The position numbers were made by a program, and so were the translations under genes. This document shows, one piece after another, positions 18,901-27,900 of a stretch of 64,000 nt of DNA. This DNA comes from an archaeon (GTDB lineage Archaea > Nanobdellota > Nanobdellia > SCGC-AAA011-G17 > GW2011-AR17), in assembly GCA_018692925.1 (NCBI GenBank), contig JABHLH010000004.1:26523-90522 (forward strand). The letters run 5' to 3'. How positions within the stretch are numbered: the first letter of the stretch is position 1; each line of letters begins with the position of its first letter. The notes under the pieces were generated by a model. That model saw nothing but the letters and a program-made list of their open reading frames with translations, searched no databases and had not been told where the DNA came from.

Positions 18901-21082
18901 CGGAACAATAGAATTTTGGGCAAAACCTTATTGGGCACCTACTGATTCAGAAGATAATTTTTTCATACATCAAAATAATGATAGGATTGAATTAAATAGA
19001 ACAAATTCTTTATTAAGTTTAAGATTTGGAGATAATCTTCATACACCTTTAACATATAATATAAGTTCATGGTCAGCTTCAGAATGGCACCATATTGCAT
19101 TTTCTTGGGAGACCGAAAAAAATGTAACTTTATTTCTTGATGGTGTTCAAGTGAATAAAACTTCTTTGGATGCTATTCCTCATAATTTTCAAGGTTTCTT
19201 TTTCGTAGGTTCAAGGACAAATTCAGGTGCACAGTTTGATGGTGTTATAGATGAAATCAGAATAAGTAATGTTGCTAGAGATTCAATTACAAATTTAAAT
19301 TGGACAAACTACAGTTATGTTTCACCTTCTAGTTATGCTGATGGAACTTATTTATGGCAAGCAAGAGCATTAAGTTCTAAAGCACAATTATCAGATAGGT
19401 CAAGAACAACATATTTTTCAGCTTGGGATAATGAAACTGTAGTTTTTGAAACCAGAGCTCCTGTAATTTCAATTACTGATGATCCTTCAAAAGAATTATC
19501 TGATGCATCAACATTACTATTATTAACAACTGACGAGCTTTCAACTTGTTATTGGAAAAATAAATCTATTGCTTTTGAACCAATGAGTAGTCCAGATAGT
19601 ATGAGTCACAATGTTACTGTAAATATTACTGAGTATGGTATTGATACATTTTATTTCTTATGTAATGATTCTTTTGGTAGAACTACAAATGAAACTACAA
19701 GTTATTATGTTTTTGAAAATGAAGATGCAATTTATGAAACTTCAGCTAAATATAATTTCACTGCAAATCAAGTAAATAATTTAAGTATTACAACAACAGA
19801 TTCACTAAATTTAACAACTCAAAATGATATTACAGGAAAAGCATATCTGGTTGTTCATACTTGGGCAAAGTTTCCTGAATATACAACCATTGATTATGGT
19901 ATAAAGGCACCAACAAAATATATGACTTATTTTTTAGATGAAAATATTGAAAACAACATTACTGGAAACATTACAATCGATTTAGCTTATTCTTCTTCAG
20001 ATACTGACGACAGAGAAAGAGATACAGCAAGAATTTATTATTTTAATCATTCATTTGATCCGGCAAATAATTTAGGTAACTGGTCTGAATTTTATTCTGA
20101 CATTTACACATTATCTTCTTCTGGTGGAGACGAACTTATTAATACTACTAAAATGGGAACTTATACTTTCTTTGTAAACCTTACAGAAGATTTAATTCTA
20201 TCTAGATCTACAACAGCAGCTTCATCAGGAGAAGGCTTAGCTGCTGACGATGTAATTGAGATTGAAATTGAAGAAGAAGAAGAATTTTATGAACTAGAAT
20301 TTTATTTTACAGAAATTCTTGGTGGGGAAGAAAACTACTTAGAAGTTTATGATGAAGAAACAGGTATTTTAGAACTTTACTTCACTTCAAATACTAACCA
20401 AGAAGATGTATTTATTTTAGTTGGATCTAATGTTAATACTCAAGATGATATTTACAAATCCTTTTATATTGATGGATTAAATTTAAAAGATTCAGAACTT
20501 GATACTTTATCTATTATTTATGGTGTTGAAAAATCCTGGTCAGATAATTATCTTGATCAAGAATTAATAATTCAAGATAAGGATGGAAATACTTTTGCTT
20601 TTGAATTAATTGAGGAAGATGAAGATTTCGGATATTATTATGCTGAATTAGATTCTTTTGCAACTTTCTATGTTACAACTGGAGATACTATTGTTGAAGA
20701 AGTGGTTGAAGAGATTGAAGAAGAAGAGGAAGAAGAAAGTTTTGCTGAAGAAGTTTTATCTTCATTACTTGCAGCAGATTTTGATTCAGAATCAGTTTCA
20801 ACAAGTGTAGCAATATTACTTTACATAATCCTTGCAAACTTTGCAATTTTCTATTTCTTTAGAGCTGGGATCTCTACAATTTTAAGTACTGGGAAATTAT
20901 ATGATATTGAAGATAGTGAATTAACTTTTGAAGAAGAAGATGAGTTTACATCAAAATTGAAAAATTATATCTATTCTCAAATTGAACGAGGTATGGATCC
21001 AATTTCAATAACTAAACTTTTAACAGACAAAGGTTGGGACGAATCAAAAGTTAAAGATATAATTAATAATTTCAAGCTTTAA
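15998..21082 (+). CDS. Giant surface protein with repeated LamG/ConA-like domains
   Basis: TM near each end; repeated LIAYWPFDEGSGTTIND..., IWTHLAFTYDSSTISIYVNGV, EWHHIAFSWETEKNVTLFLDGV motifs; Asn/Thr/Ser-rich. Confidence 0.85.
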   Translation: MFKKTIEGRTYYHTTYKDKDNKIRNQYLGTSESEALEKEKKIKNFKKFPKSAILFIFLGIILITFLLQWSTLTGFFFLETTNIVTFDIDDTWDLTNSFIRISQNETFFDINDLTDLVQNNKISIDLRNYDLLEGYLYVDLIVDDSVVASKYVYFSLSYEEPEEESILETITETFEDTITETFSEEATAETSEEQDTTSLFETYDNWFDANSTGTFQVDYLAIEPQTAFNNNTLTCANGTTSTDVTHLYYLWYLNDSYLGSANRNSTLDTGNFSVGEYVDCAILPQSNADLIAYWPFDEGSGTTINDVIGRNNGVLVNSLGWDTGKYSKSIVFSATENMTITTPSELNHTMNFTHEFWVYPTAATDLQVFDYGTFTISVNAYEPQIDFQGSGEDPGLKLSTFGGAPKNIWTHLAFTYDSSTISIYVNGVLDNSTSYNLALTGMNGTAYIGTDESGLPFRGLIDEYAIFNRSLTATEVLDHYQNGIITYSRNSTLIAETQKYNYNNGTLTNVNITAESGNITLANDSTVYYSRGNFTSQIFELKDWNDEAFLRWNNETPAGTNLTMQLRTGHRLYNESIVWSEFSGSDPTRAKDDNIVLALDFTSKETNLTTELRTGNDLIIKPNYFVYDGVHSSGALYSGKVVTSVSNGFTDLRLSTVQNYSIEIWVKPRNTVEDIGFLSKTNYQLHTNSSGNLQFIMDTGNVDYSLNSTSVLPLNSWSHILISNNADNMTSLYLNGKKESNITMNGTIAGSTSILKLGGSDGKSTFNGSIDSVIIYNRTLSEQDAYEHYIGRYHNSNGEYTPALNDVFQYRAIFETSDTAISPTLTDINLKLRNYTTHIQNNPVSATNLTAPGFSLNLSLGSYSFNWTNATDIDSDYIYYEFILANFSNFSSPILSRFAINNFSELDKADDNYTILVEHFENLEDLNSNSWLTEDTGFEPGRWSEGLEISGSTDYLKISASGVISNISGTIEFWAKPYWAPTDSEDNFFIHQNNDRIELNRTNSLLSLRFGDNLHTPLTYNISSWSASEWHHIAFSWETEKNVTLFLDGVQVNKTSLDAIPHNFQGFFFVGSRTNSGAQFDGVIDEIRISNVARDSITNLNWTNYSYVSPSSYADGTYLWQARALSSKAQLSDRSRTTYFSAWDNETVVFETRAPVISITDDPSKELSDASTLLLLTTDELSTCYWKNKSIAFEPMSSPDSMSHNVTVNITEYGIDTFYFLCNDSFGRTTNETTSYYVFENEDAIYETSAKYNFTANQVNNLSITTTDSLNLTTQNDITGKAYLVVHTWAKFPEYTTIDYGIKAPTKYMTYFLDENIENNITGNITIDLAYSSSDTDDRERDTARIYYFNHSFDPANNLGNWSEFYSDIYTLSSSGGDELINTTKMGTYTFFVNLTEDLILSRSTTAASSGEGLAADDVIEIEIEEEEEFYELEFYFTEILGGEENYLEVYDEETGILELYFTSNTNQEDVFILVGSNVNTQDDIYKSFYIDGLNLKDSELDTLSIIYGVEKSWSDNYLDQELIIQDKDGNTFAFELIEEDEDFGYYYAELDSFATFYVTTGDTIVEEVVEEIEEEEEEESFAEEVLSSLLAADFDSESVSTSVAILLYIILANFAIFYFFRAGISTILSTGKLYDIEDSELTFEEEDEFTSKLKNYIYSQIERGMDPISITKLLTDKGWDESKVKDIINNFKL

Positions 21083-22322
21083 AAAAATCTTTCAAAGTTC
21101 TTTGTTTATTTATATGGTCATAAACTTTACTTGTTTTCAAAGTCATATCCATATTATACTTAAATTTTTTCATAACTAAATCTTTTGCATATTTCAACAT
21201 CTCTTCTTTTGAATCAAACTCTTTTTCATTTTCCAAAGCTTTTCTTGTAGCTTCTCTTACAACCCAAACACCTAATGGCATTGAATATTCATTTGTAATA
21301 AATCTCAAAACTATCACAGCTCCTTGCCTTTTTGATTTCTTGAACTTTTCTAAAATACCAATTCTAGTAGCATAATATCCTCCAACACAATTATCAGCAT
21401 AATTTTTTCTTCCTTCATAAAACTCATGATCAGTCATAACTTTTAATTCTGTATTTGGATTCCACAATGTATCAGGCATATACATTTCAAAAAGTTCAAA
21501 GCTCCAAACTCTAGGAAAAAATAAAATCAAATAATAATTTCCTAAGTATCCACCAAAATATAATTTGTAATCAATTTCTTTAAAATCTTTAACTTCATTT
21601 ATTAAATCTTTTCCTAATGTATCATCCACTGCTGTTATTGACCATCTTGTTGGCACTAATTTTCTTTGTGTTTTTAATCCTAAAGTTCCTATAGATAATA
21701 AATTAGTTAAGAAATTTTCATCATAACCTTTTTTATATAAAATAGATAAAGCTCCTACTGATTTCAAATCATTATCTGAAACAACATAATCCACTTTTTT
21801 ATCAATCTTAGGATTTTCTTGCATAATTGCTTTTTTTAATTCAGCTCTAGCTCCCATAACAGTTTCAACATCAGAAGTTTTTACATTATAATGTGGTTTT
21901 TTATCTAAATTAAATTCAAGATCAACTGGCTTTGATGACATAGCAACTTCTTGGCTAGTACTTAAAAATTTAGAATTATTTGTTTTCACATAAGATTGAA
22001 AACTTGAATTAATTATAACTGATCTAAATTTTAAAACATCATCAATTTCAAAATTTCTTTTACTCCATTCATTTGGTGCCTCATATAATTCTGCATCCTT
22101 TTCAATTTTTTCTGGAGGTGCTAAGATACCTACATTTATTTTGGGATAATTATATCTTCCAACAAAAACTCCTGGTGCTGTTCCTTGAAAATCTTTTTTC
22201 TCTAATTTTTTCCCTTGCAGACTTTTAACTTTAGACATAATTGGGCAATAGCTATGTCCACATTTCAAAGGCTTACTATAATGTTTCCCCATACATTTCA
22301 AGCAATCAAATCCCATTTTCAA
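21072..22322 (-). CDS. nreA: Archaeal DNA repair protein NreA
   Basis: N-terminal CLKCMGKHYS...CGHSYCPI Zn motif, Nre body, C-terminal PIP box QRTLKDFF. Confidence 0.9.
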   Translation of the reverse strand: MKMGFDCLKCMGKHYSKPLKCGHSYCPIMSKVKSLQGKKLEKKDFQGTAPGVFVGRYNYPKINVGILAPPEKIEKDAELYEAPNEWSKRNFEIDDVLKFRSVIINSSFQSYVKTNNSKFLSTSQEVAMSSKPVDLEFNLDKKPHYNVKTSDVETVMGARAELKKAIMQENPKIDKKVDYVVSDNDLKSVGALSILYKKGYDENFLTNLLSIGTLGLKTQRKLVPTRWSITAVDDTLGKDLINEVKDFKEIDYKLYFGGYLGNYYLILFFPRVWSFELFEMYMPDTLWNPNTELKVMTDHEFYEGRKNYADNCVGGYYATRIGILEKFKKSKRQGAVIVLRFITNEYSMPLGVWVVREATRKALENEKEFDSKEEMLKYAKDLVMKKFKYNMDMTLKTSKVYDHINKQRTLKDFFKA

Positions 22323-22494
22323 AATTTAGTAACTTTTCCCTTATATATTCTATGTCAATATTTAACAATAATCACAGAAACCTTTAAAAACTCTCAAATT
22401 TCCAAATTCATTAGTTATTTACCATTATTGGCTAAAGGACATGTGGGCATCACAACCTGAATCCTGCTTTTAGATGCAAATAACAGGAATTCAA

Positions 22495-23073
22495 ATGGGA
22501 ATATACAAATATATTGGAGAAATGTGGAAAAAGCCTAAAGCAAATTTAGGTGGATTATACAAAGAAAGACTAATTAAGTGGAGAAAAGAAGATTCTGTTG
22601 TTAAGATTGAAAGACCTACAAGACTAGATAGAGCTAGATCTCTTGGTTATCGTGCAAAAGTCGGAATTGTTATGTACAGAGTTCGAGTTAAGCGTGGTGG
22701 AAGAAAGAGAGAACAGAGAAAGAAAGGTCGAAGATCTAAAACTCAAAGAAGAGTAAAGATTGTAGGTATGAGTTATCAATGGATTGCTGAACAAAGAGTT
22801 CAAAGAAAGCATGCAAATATGGAAGTTCTAAATTCTTATCCAGTTGCTAAAGATGGTATTTATGCTTGGTTTGAAGTAATCATGGTTGATCCATACAAAT
22901 CAGAAATTAAATCTGATCCTAAATTAGCTTGGTTAAAATTCAGAAAACATACAAACAGAGTATTTAGAGGAAAGACATCTGCTGCAAGAAAGTCCAGAGG
23001 TTTATCTAAGAAAGGTATGGGTGCTGAGAAGTTAAGACCAAGTAGAAGATCAAACAAGAGTAGAAGTAAATAA
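22495..23073 (+). CDS. rpl15e: 50S ribosomal protein L15e
   Basis: [14 protein letters not shown]...[13 protein letters not shown]...[11 protein letters not shown]; likely start 22495 rather than 22474. Confidence 0.95.
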   Translation: MGIYKYIGEMWKKPKANLGGLYKERLIKWRKEDSVVKIERPTRLDRARSLGYRAKVGIVMYRVRVKRGGRKREQRKKGRRSKTQRRVKIVGMSYQWIAEQRVQRKHANMEVLNSYPVAKDGIYAWFEVIMVDPYKSEIKSDPKLAWLKFRKHTNRVFRGKTSAARKSRGLSKKGMGAEKLRPSRRSNKSRSK

Positions 23074-23086
23074 ATTTTTTATTTTA

Positions 23087-23434
23087 TTATTTTTTTAATT
23101 TTTTTCGTTTTTTAACTTTAGGTCTAATTGTTCTTACAACAACTACTTCTTGATCTTCATCTTCTTCAGGTCTTGAAAAAAAGAAATCTACTTTACCTAC
23201 TAAAAACATTAACATGAATATTAATAATACAATTAATAACAATGCCATTACAAATAATAAAAAGATTGAACTAAATAAAAATACTAAAAGAAATACTAAA
23301 GGAAAGATTAATGCAATACTAACTCTCATTGGATAGCTCATAACTTTTCTTCCACCCATTTGCAATCTACCTAATTTTAAAAACACTAGAAAAACTAGAA
23401 TCAAAAACAGATAAAATAATATTGTCCAAAACAT
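23087..23434 (-). CDS. Small membrane protein with basic tail
   Basis: Hydrophobic segments then RPKVKKRKKLKK. Confidence 0.55.
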   Translation of the reverse strand: MFWTILFYLFLILVFLVFLKLGRLQMGGRKVMSYPMRVSIALIFPLVFLLVFLFSSIFLLFVMALLLIVLLIFMLMFLVGKVDFFFSRPEEDEDQEVVVVRTIRPKVKKRKKLKK

Positions 23435-23522
23435 AAACTATTCTTTTCTTTTCAACTTTATAAAAATAATTGTTCTCAAACATATCCAAACTTATTTAAA
23501 TAACCCTGACTCATTTTAAATA

Positions 23523-25040
23523 ATGAAAAGAGGTTTGCTAGTTTTACTATTATTAATAATTATTCCGTCAGTCTCAGCACTTTCTGTTACATTAAATGCT
23601 CCAACAGATGCAGTTTCCAACAGTTCAACATCCTTTTTAGTAAATTGTTCGGTAACTGAAGAAACTTACAGCATGACATCAATAAAACTTTACACTGATG
23701 TTACTGGTACTTGGACAGAAACAAGTTCTTCAACAGGAAATATAAGTTCTGCACAATTTCCAGTTTCAAGTTTATCTGATGGTACATATACATGGAATTG
23801 TTTAGCAGAGAATGCAAATTTTGATACTGCTTTTGCAAGTGCTAATAGGACTTTCACAGTTTCAACTTCAACTTTTTCAGGTCCTATAGCAAACCAATCT
23901 TGGGCTGAAGATTCAAATAATACAAATGTTTTCGACTTAGATACTTATTTTTCTGGAGCAACTACATACACTGTTTCAGGTAACACTTCAATAAGAGTTA
24001 TAATTTCTTCTGATAATTTAGTAACTTTTTCTCCAACTATAAATTGGTCAGGTTCAGAAGTAGTTATTTTTTCATCAGATTTAGGAGCTTCTAGTAATAG
24101 TGTTAATTTAACTGTTACAAATGTAAACGATTCTCCTTCTTCAATATTAAATATTTCAAATAAGACTTTAGATGTTAGTGAAAATTACACTTTAGACATG
24201 TCAACTTATTTCAGTGACATTGATGGTGACTCCTTAAATTACACTATTTCCAATTCTCATTTTTCAGTTTCTGAAAATGGTGATTTATTAACAATTATTC
24301 CAGAAACTTCTTGGACAGGTGCTGAAGAAGTTTATATTACTGCTGCAGATTCTGCATTGTCAGCAAGTTCTAATGTATTTACAATAACAGTTGGTACAGT
24401 TACAACAACTACTGCAACAACAAATACTGCACCAAGTGTAGATTCTTTTACTCCAGATGCTGATACAAGTATTGAAGAAGGTGAAGCTGTAGATTTTTCT
24501 GTAACTTCTACAGATGCAGATTCAGATTCATTAACATATGCTTGGTACATTGATGATGTTGATCAATCTCATACAACAGCTTCATTTTCAAATACATTTG
24601 CTACTGTTGGTATTTATACTGTGAAGGTAGAAATTTCTGATGGTACTGATACAATAACTCAGTCCTGGACAGTTGCAGTTCAAACTGAAGAAGAATTAGA
24701 GGTTGCATCTATTTTATCCGACTCTACAGACTCAATAGTCTGTGGGAATGGTGTTTCTGAAGAAGGTGAAACTTGTACTTCTTGTCCATTAGATGTTCAA
24801 TGTGAATCAGGTTATCTTTGTAATGCTGGTATTTGTGAAGAAAAGAAAAGTAGCACAAAAGCAATCTTGATATTTTTACTTACCTTAGGGGGAATTATGG
24901 GTATAGGAGCATTTATATACTACTATACAACTCTTAGAAAAATTGGAAGACAACCAGGCAATTCTCGACCAGGAGTTTCTCTTGGAAAGAGGCAAGCACC
25001 ACCTGTAAATGTTTCAGATTTTTACAAAGGTAGAAGATGA
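23523..25040 (+). CDS. Secreted/anchored protein with Ig/cadherin/PKD-like repeats and Cys-rich module
   Basis: Signal peptide, SYTWNC, PKD-like ...GIYTVKVEISDG, CGNGVSEEGETCTSCPLDVQC, C-terminal TM. Confidence 0.8.
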   Translation: MKRGLLVLLLLIIIPSVSALSVTLNAPTDAVSNSSTSFLVNCSVTEETYSMTSIKLYTDVTGTWTETSSSTGNISSAQFPVSSLSDGTYTWNCLAENANFDTAFASANRTFTVSTSTFSGPIANQSWAEDSNNTNVFDLDTYFSGATTYTVSGNTSIRVIISSDNLVTFSPTINWSGSEVVIFSSDLGASSNSVNLTVTNVNDSPSSILNISNKTLDVSENYTLDMSTYFSDIDGDSLNYTISNSHFSVSENGDLLTIIPETSWTGAEEVYITAADSALSASSNVFTITVGTVTTTTATTNTAPSVDSFTPDADTSIEEGEAVDFSVTSTDADSDSLTYAWYIDDVDQSHTTASFSNTFATVGIYTVKVEISDGTDTITQSWTVAVQTEEELEVASILSDSTDSIVCGNGVSEEGETCTSCPLDVQCESGYLCNAGICEEKKSSTKAILIFLLTLGGIMGIGAFIYYYTTLRKIGRQPGNSRPGVSLGKRQAPPVNVSDFYKGRR

Positions 25041-26104
25041 TAACTGAGGAACAAATAAAAGAAATTAGAGAATTGATTAAACAAGCAAATAATCCAATGA
25101 TTTTATTTGATGATGACCAAGATGGTCTTTGTTCTTTTCTATTAATCAAAAAATATTTAGGCAAAGGTTATGGTTTACCTTATGTGTATAGAGATGGGAA
25201 TGAGAATGATTTTTTAATTGAAAATATTCACAACAATAATCATGATTTACTTATTTTCTTAGATGTTCCTTTTATTGACCAATATTTTTTAGACAAAATT
25301 ACTGAGATTCCTATTGTTCACATTGATCACCATCCTCCTCACAATTTAAAAGCAAAAAATTATCATTATTTTAATCCTATGCTTAATGACAAAGAAAATA
25401 ATCTTTCAACAACTTATTGGGCATACAAAATCAGTGAAGGTCCAGAGTGGTTAGCTTCCATTGGTATTATTGCAGATTGGTTTATCCCTCCTTTTTACAA
25501 AGAATTACAAAAAAAATATCCTGATTTACTTCCCAAAACAGTTAAATCTCCTGGTGATGTTTATTTCAAATCAAATTTATCTGAATTAATCAAGGGTTAT
25601 GCATTTTGTTTGAAAGGAAAAAGAGAAGATGTTAGATCCAACATTAATACTTTATTAAAAATTGAAGATCCTTATGAAATTTTAGAAGAAAAAACACCTG
25701 CTGGAAAGAAAATAAAAAAATATTATTCAAAACGTCTTAAGCGTTATAATAAAATGTTAAATGATGCTTTAGATTCATACAAAAGTTTAGATTCAAAAGA
25801 TAATTTATTTGTATATACTTATGTTTCTGGAAAAGATAGTTTTAGTTCTATGCTCTCAACAGAATTAACTTACCACATAAAAGCAAAGGTTCTATGTATT
25901 GCTCGAGTTAAGGAAGGCGAAACAATTATTAGTTGGAGATCTAGAAAAGTAAGTTTACCTGACAAAATCCAAATAGCTTTAGAAGGATTACAAGGTAGAG
26001 GTGGTGGTCATAAACTAGCTTGTGGAACTGGAATTAAAAATGAAGATTTTCCTGAATTTCTAAAAAGAATGAAAGATTTAATTGATGAAGATTTAAATAA
26101 ATAA
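25037..26104 (+). CDS. DHH-family phosphoesterase (RecJ-like)
   Basis: MILFDDDQDGLCS, VHIDHHPP, C-terminal GRGGGHKLACGTGI (DHHA1). Confidence 0.85.
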   Translation: MITEEQIKEIRELIKQANNPMILFDDDQDGLCSFLLIKKYLGKGYGLPYVYRDGNENDFLIENIHNNNHDLLIFLDVPFIDQYFLDKITEIPIVHIDHHPPHNLKAKNYHYFNPMLNDKENNLSTTYWAYKISEGPEWLASIGIIADWFIPPFYKELQKKYPDLLPKTVKSPGDVYFKSNLSELIKGYAFCLKGKREDVRSNINTLLKIEDPYEILEEKTPAGKKIKKYYSKRLKRYNKMLNDALDSYKSLDSKDNLFVYTYVSGKDSFSSMLSTELTYHIKAKVLCIARVKEGETIISWRSRKVSLPDKIQIALEGLQGRGGGHKLACGTGIKNEDFPEFLKRMKDLIDEDLNK

Positions 26105-26941
26105 TAATACTATTCCTAAACCTAAAATACATCCTAATGTTAAATAAGGCATTGCTGGATAATATTTTCTTTTATCTCCTTTAACAAATAATGCTAATAA
26201 CATTAATGTACAACAAACTGGAATGATATATGTTTTCCAATCTAATAAACCTAAAGAAAATTGTGACATTACAACAGCAGAAAAGATTAATGGGAATCCA
26301 ATATCTCCTCCTCCTAAAATTGCCACTCCTTTTTTGTATGGTACTAAAAGTCCTGCAAAGATTTTTGCTTTACTTTGTGTTTTAGCAAGTTTCACCATAT
26401 GTTTAGTTTTTCTAACTGCAATATAGTCATATACTGAAATTAATGATAATAAAATAAAAACACTAACTACTGATAATAAAGGTGCAAAGACAACAGCAAG
26501 CGCACCATAAATAAATAATTCTGTAAAATTATGAACATAAACATTATCTTTAAATATCTTCCACACAGCAAATATTCCTGCTAATAGTATAGCAAACATC
26601 TCTGGAATAAAAGCATTAAAACTAATTGTTAAGGTTAAAAATATACTCATCAAAAACCAAAATTTCCAAAATTTAAACAATTGAAATTTTATTAAAGCCA
26701 TTGCAACAACTGTAGCTAATAATATTAGTGCAAATATCCAAATGAAAGAAGTTTCTGTACTTGTCTCTGGTCTTTCAATATTTAGTGGTAAGGTATCTAC
26801 ATCATTATATTGTTGATATATTGCCAATCCAAAAATTTGTGACACTAAAAACAGAGCAACAAGAACAAATACAATCTTTGGAGTATGTTTCATTAATAAT
26901 CTAATCTTTAGGAAGTTTAAATAGTTTATTACTAGAAACAT
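26093..26941 (-). CDS. Presenilin/signal-peptide-peptidase-type intramembrane aspartyl protease
   Basis: SVYDY (YD) and GGGDIGFPLI (GxGD) motifs, YPAMPYLTLG (PAL-like), many TMs. ATG of MKHTPKIV (about 26893) may be the start. Confidence 0.75.
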   Translation of the reverse strand: MFLVINYLNFLKIRLLMKHTPKIVFVLVALFLVSQIFGLAIYQQYNDVDTLPLNIERPETSTETSFIWIFALILLATVVAMALIKFQLFKFWKFWFLMSIFLTLTISFNAFIPEMFAILLAGIFAVWKIFKDNVYVHNFTELFIYGALAVVFAPLLSVVSVFILLSLISVYDYIAVRKTKHMVKLAKTQSKAKIFAGLLVPYKKGVAILGGGDIGFPLIFSAVVMSQFSLGLLDWKTYIIPVCCTLMLLALFVKGDKRKYYPAMPYLTLGCILGLGIVLLFI

Positions 26942-26970
26942 TTTTAAATAAAATAGACTTCTAACTAGAC

Positions 26971-27900
26971 ATGAGAGAGAGTGATTTTATTAGTTTTGAA
27001 AATCTTAATAAAAAATTCGGTAAACATACCGTAATAAATAATCTAGATTTGAATATCCCTTTTGAAGGAGTCTTTGGAATTATGGGTCTTTCTGGTTGTG
27101 GAAAAACCACTTTACTAAATATGCTTATTGGATTTTGGCATCCTGACAAAGGTAGAGTTCTCTACAATGCTATTGACATTCATAGAAATAAACAAATCAT
27201 TAGTCAGCTTTTCGGATTTGCAACTCAAGATGGAAGTGTTTATCCCAAACTAACTGTTGAAGAAAATTTACATTACTTTGGAAAGTTATACAATATGAGA
27301 GGTTCAGACATTGAAAAAAGAATGGATGAAATTTTAGATTTTGTTGACTTAAAAGATTCAAGAAACGAAATTGCTGGTGAACTTTCTACTGGTATGTATA
27401 GAAGATTAGACATTGCTTGTTCAATGATTCACAATCCTAAAGTTTTACTTTTAGATGAACCAACTGGTAACTTAGATCCTGTACTTAGAAAAAAATTAAT
27501 GGCTTTAATAAAAAAAATTAGCGACGAAGGAACAAAAGTAATTATCACTTCTCATTTACTTGGTGAGGTTGAACACATTTGTGACACTTTAGCTATTTTA
27601 CATAATGGTAATATTGTAGAGATGGGTTCTCCTGAAGAACTTAAAGATAAATATACAACTGATCAAGTAATAAGATTTGAAACCAAAAAGAAAGATTATA
27701 CTAAGATTATTGCTACATTAAAGAGATCTGGTGTTAAAAAAATCTTCCAGAAGGACAAGGACATATATTTATACACCAAAGATGCTGATAGAATTTTATC
27801 ACAAATTTTAAATTTTGTTTTAGTAAATAAAGATGAAGTAATAAATGTTGAAGTTAGTAAACCTTCAATTGAAGAAGTATTTGAGGCTGTTACAAGATGA
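26971..27900 (+). CDS. ABC transporter ATP-binding protein
   Basis: Walker A GLSGCGKTT, LSTGMYRRLDIA signature, Walker B VLLLDEPT. Confidence 0.95.
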   Translation: MRESDFISFENLNKKFGKHTVINNLDLNIPFEGVFGIMGLSGCGKTTLLNMLIGFWHPDKGRVLYNAIDIHRNKQIISQLFGFATQDGSVYPKLTVEENLHYFGKLYNMRGSDIEKRMDEILDFVDLKDSRNEIAGELSTGMYRRLDIACSMIHNPKVLLLDEPTGNLDPVLRKKLMALIKKISDEGTKVIITSHLLGEVEHICDTLAILHNGNIVEMGSPEELKDKYTTDQVIRFETKKKDYTKIIATLKRSGVKKIFQKDKDIYLYTKDADRILSQILNFVLVNKDEVINVEVSKPSIEEVFEAVTR

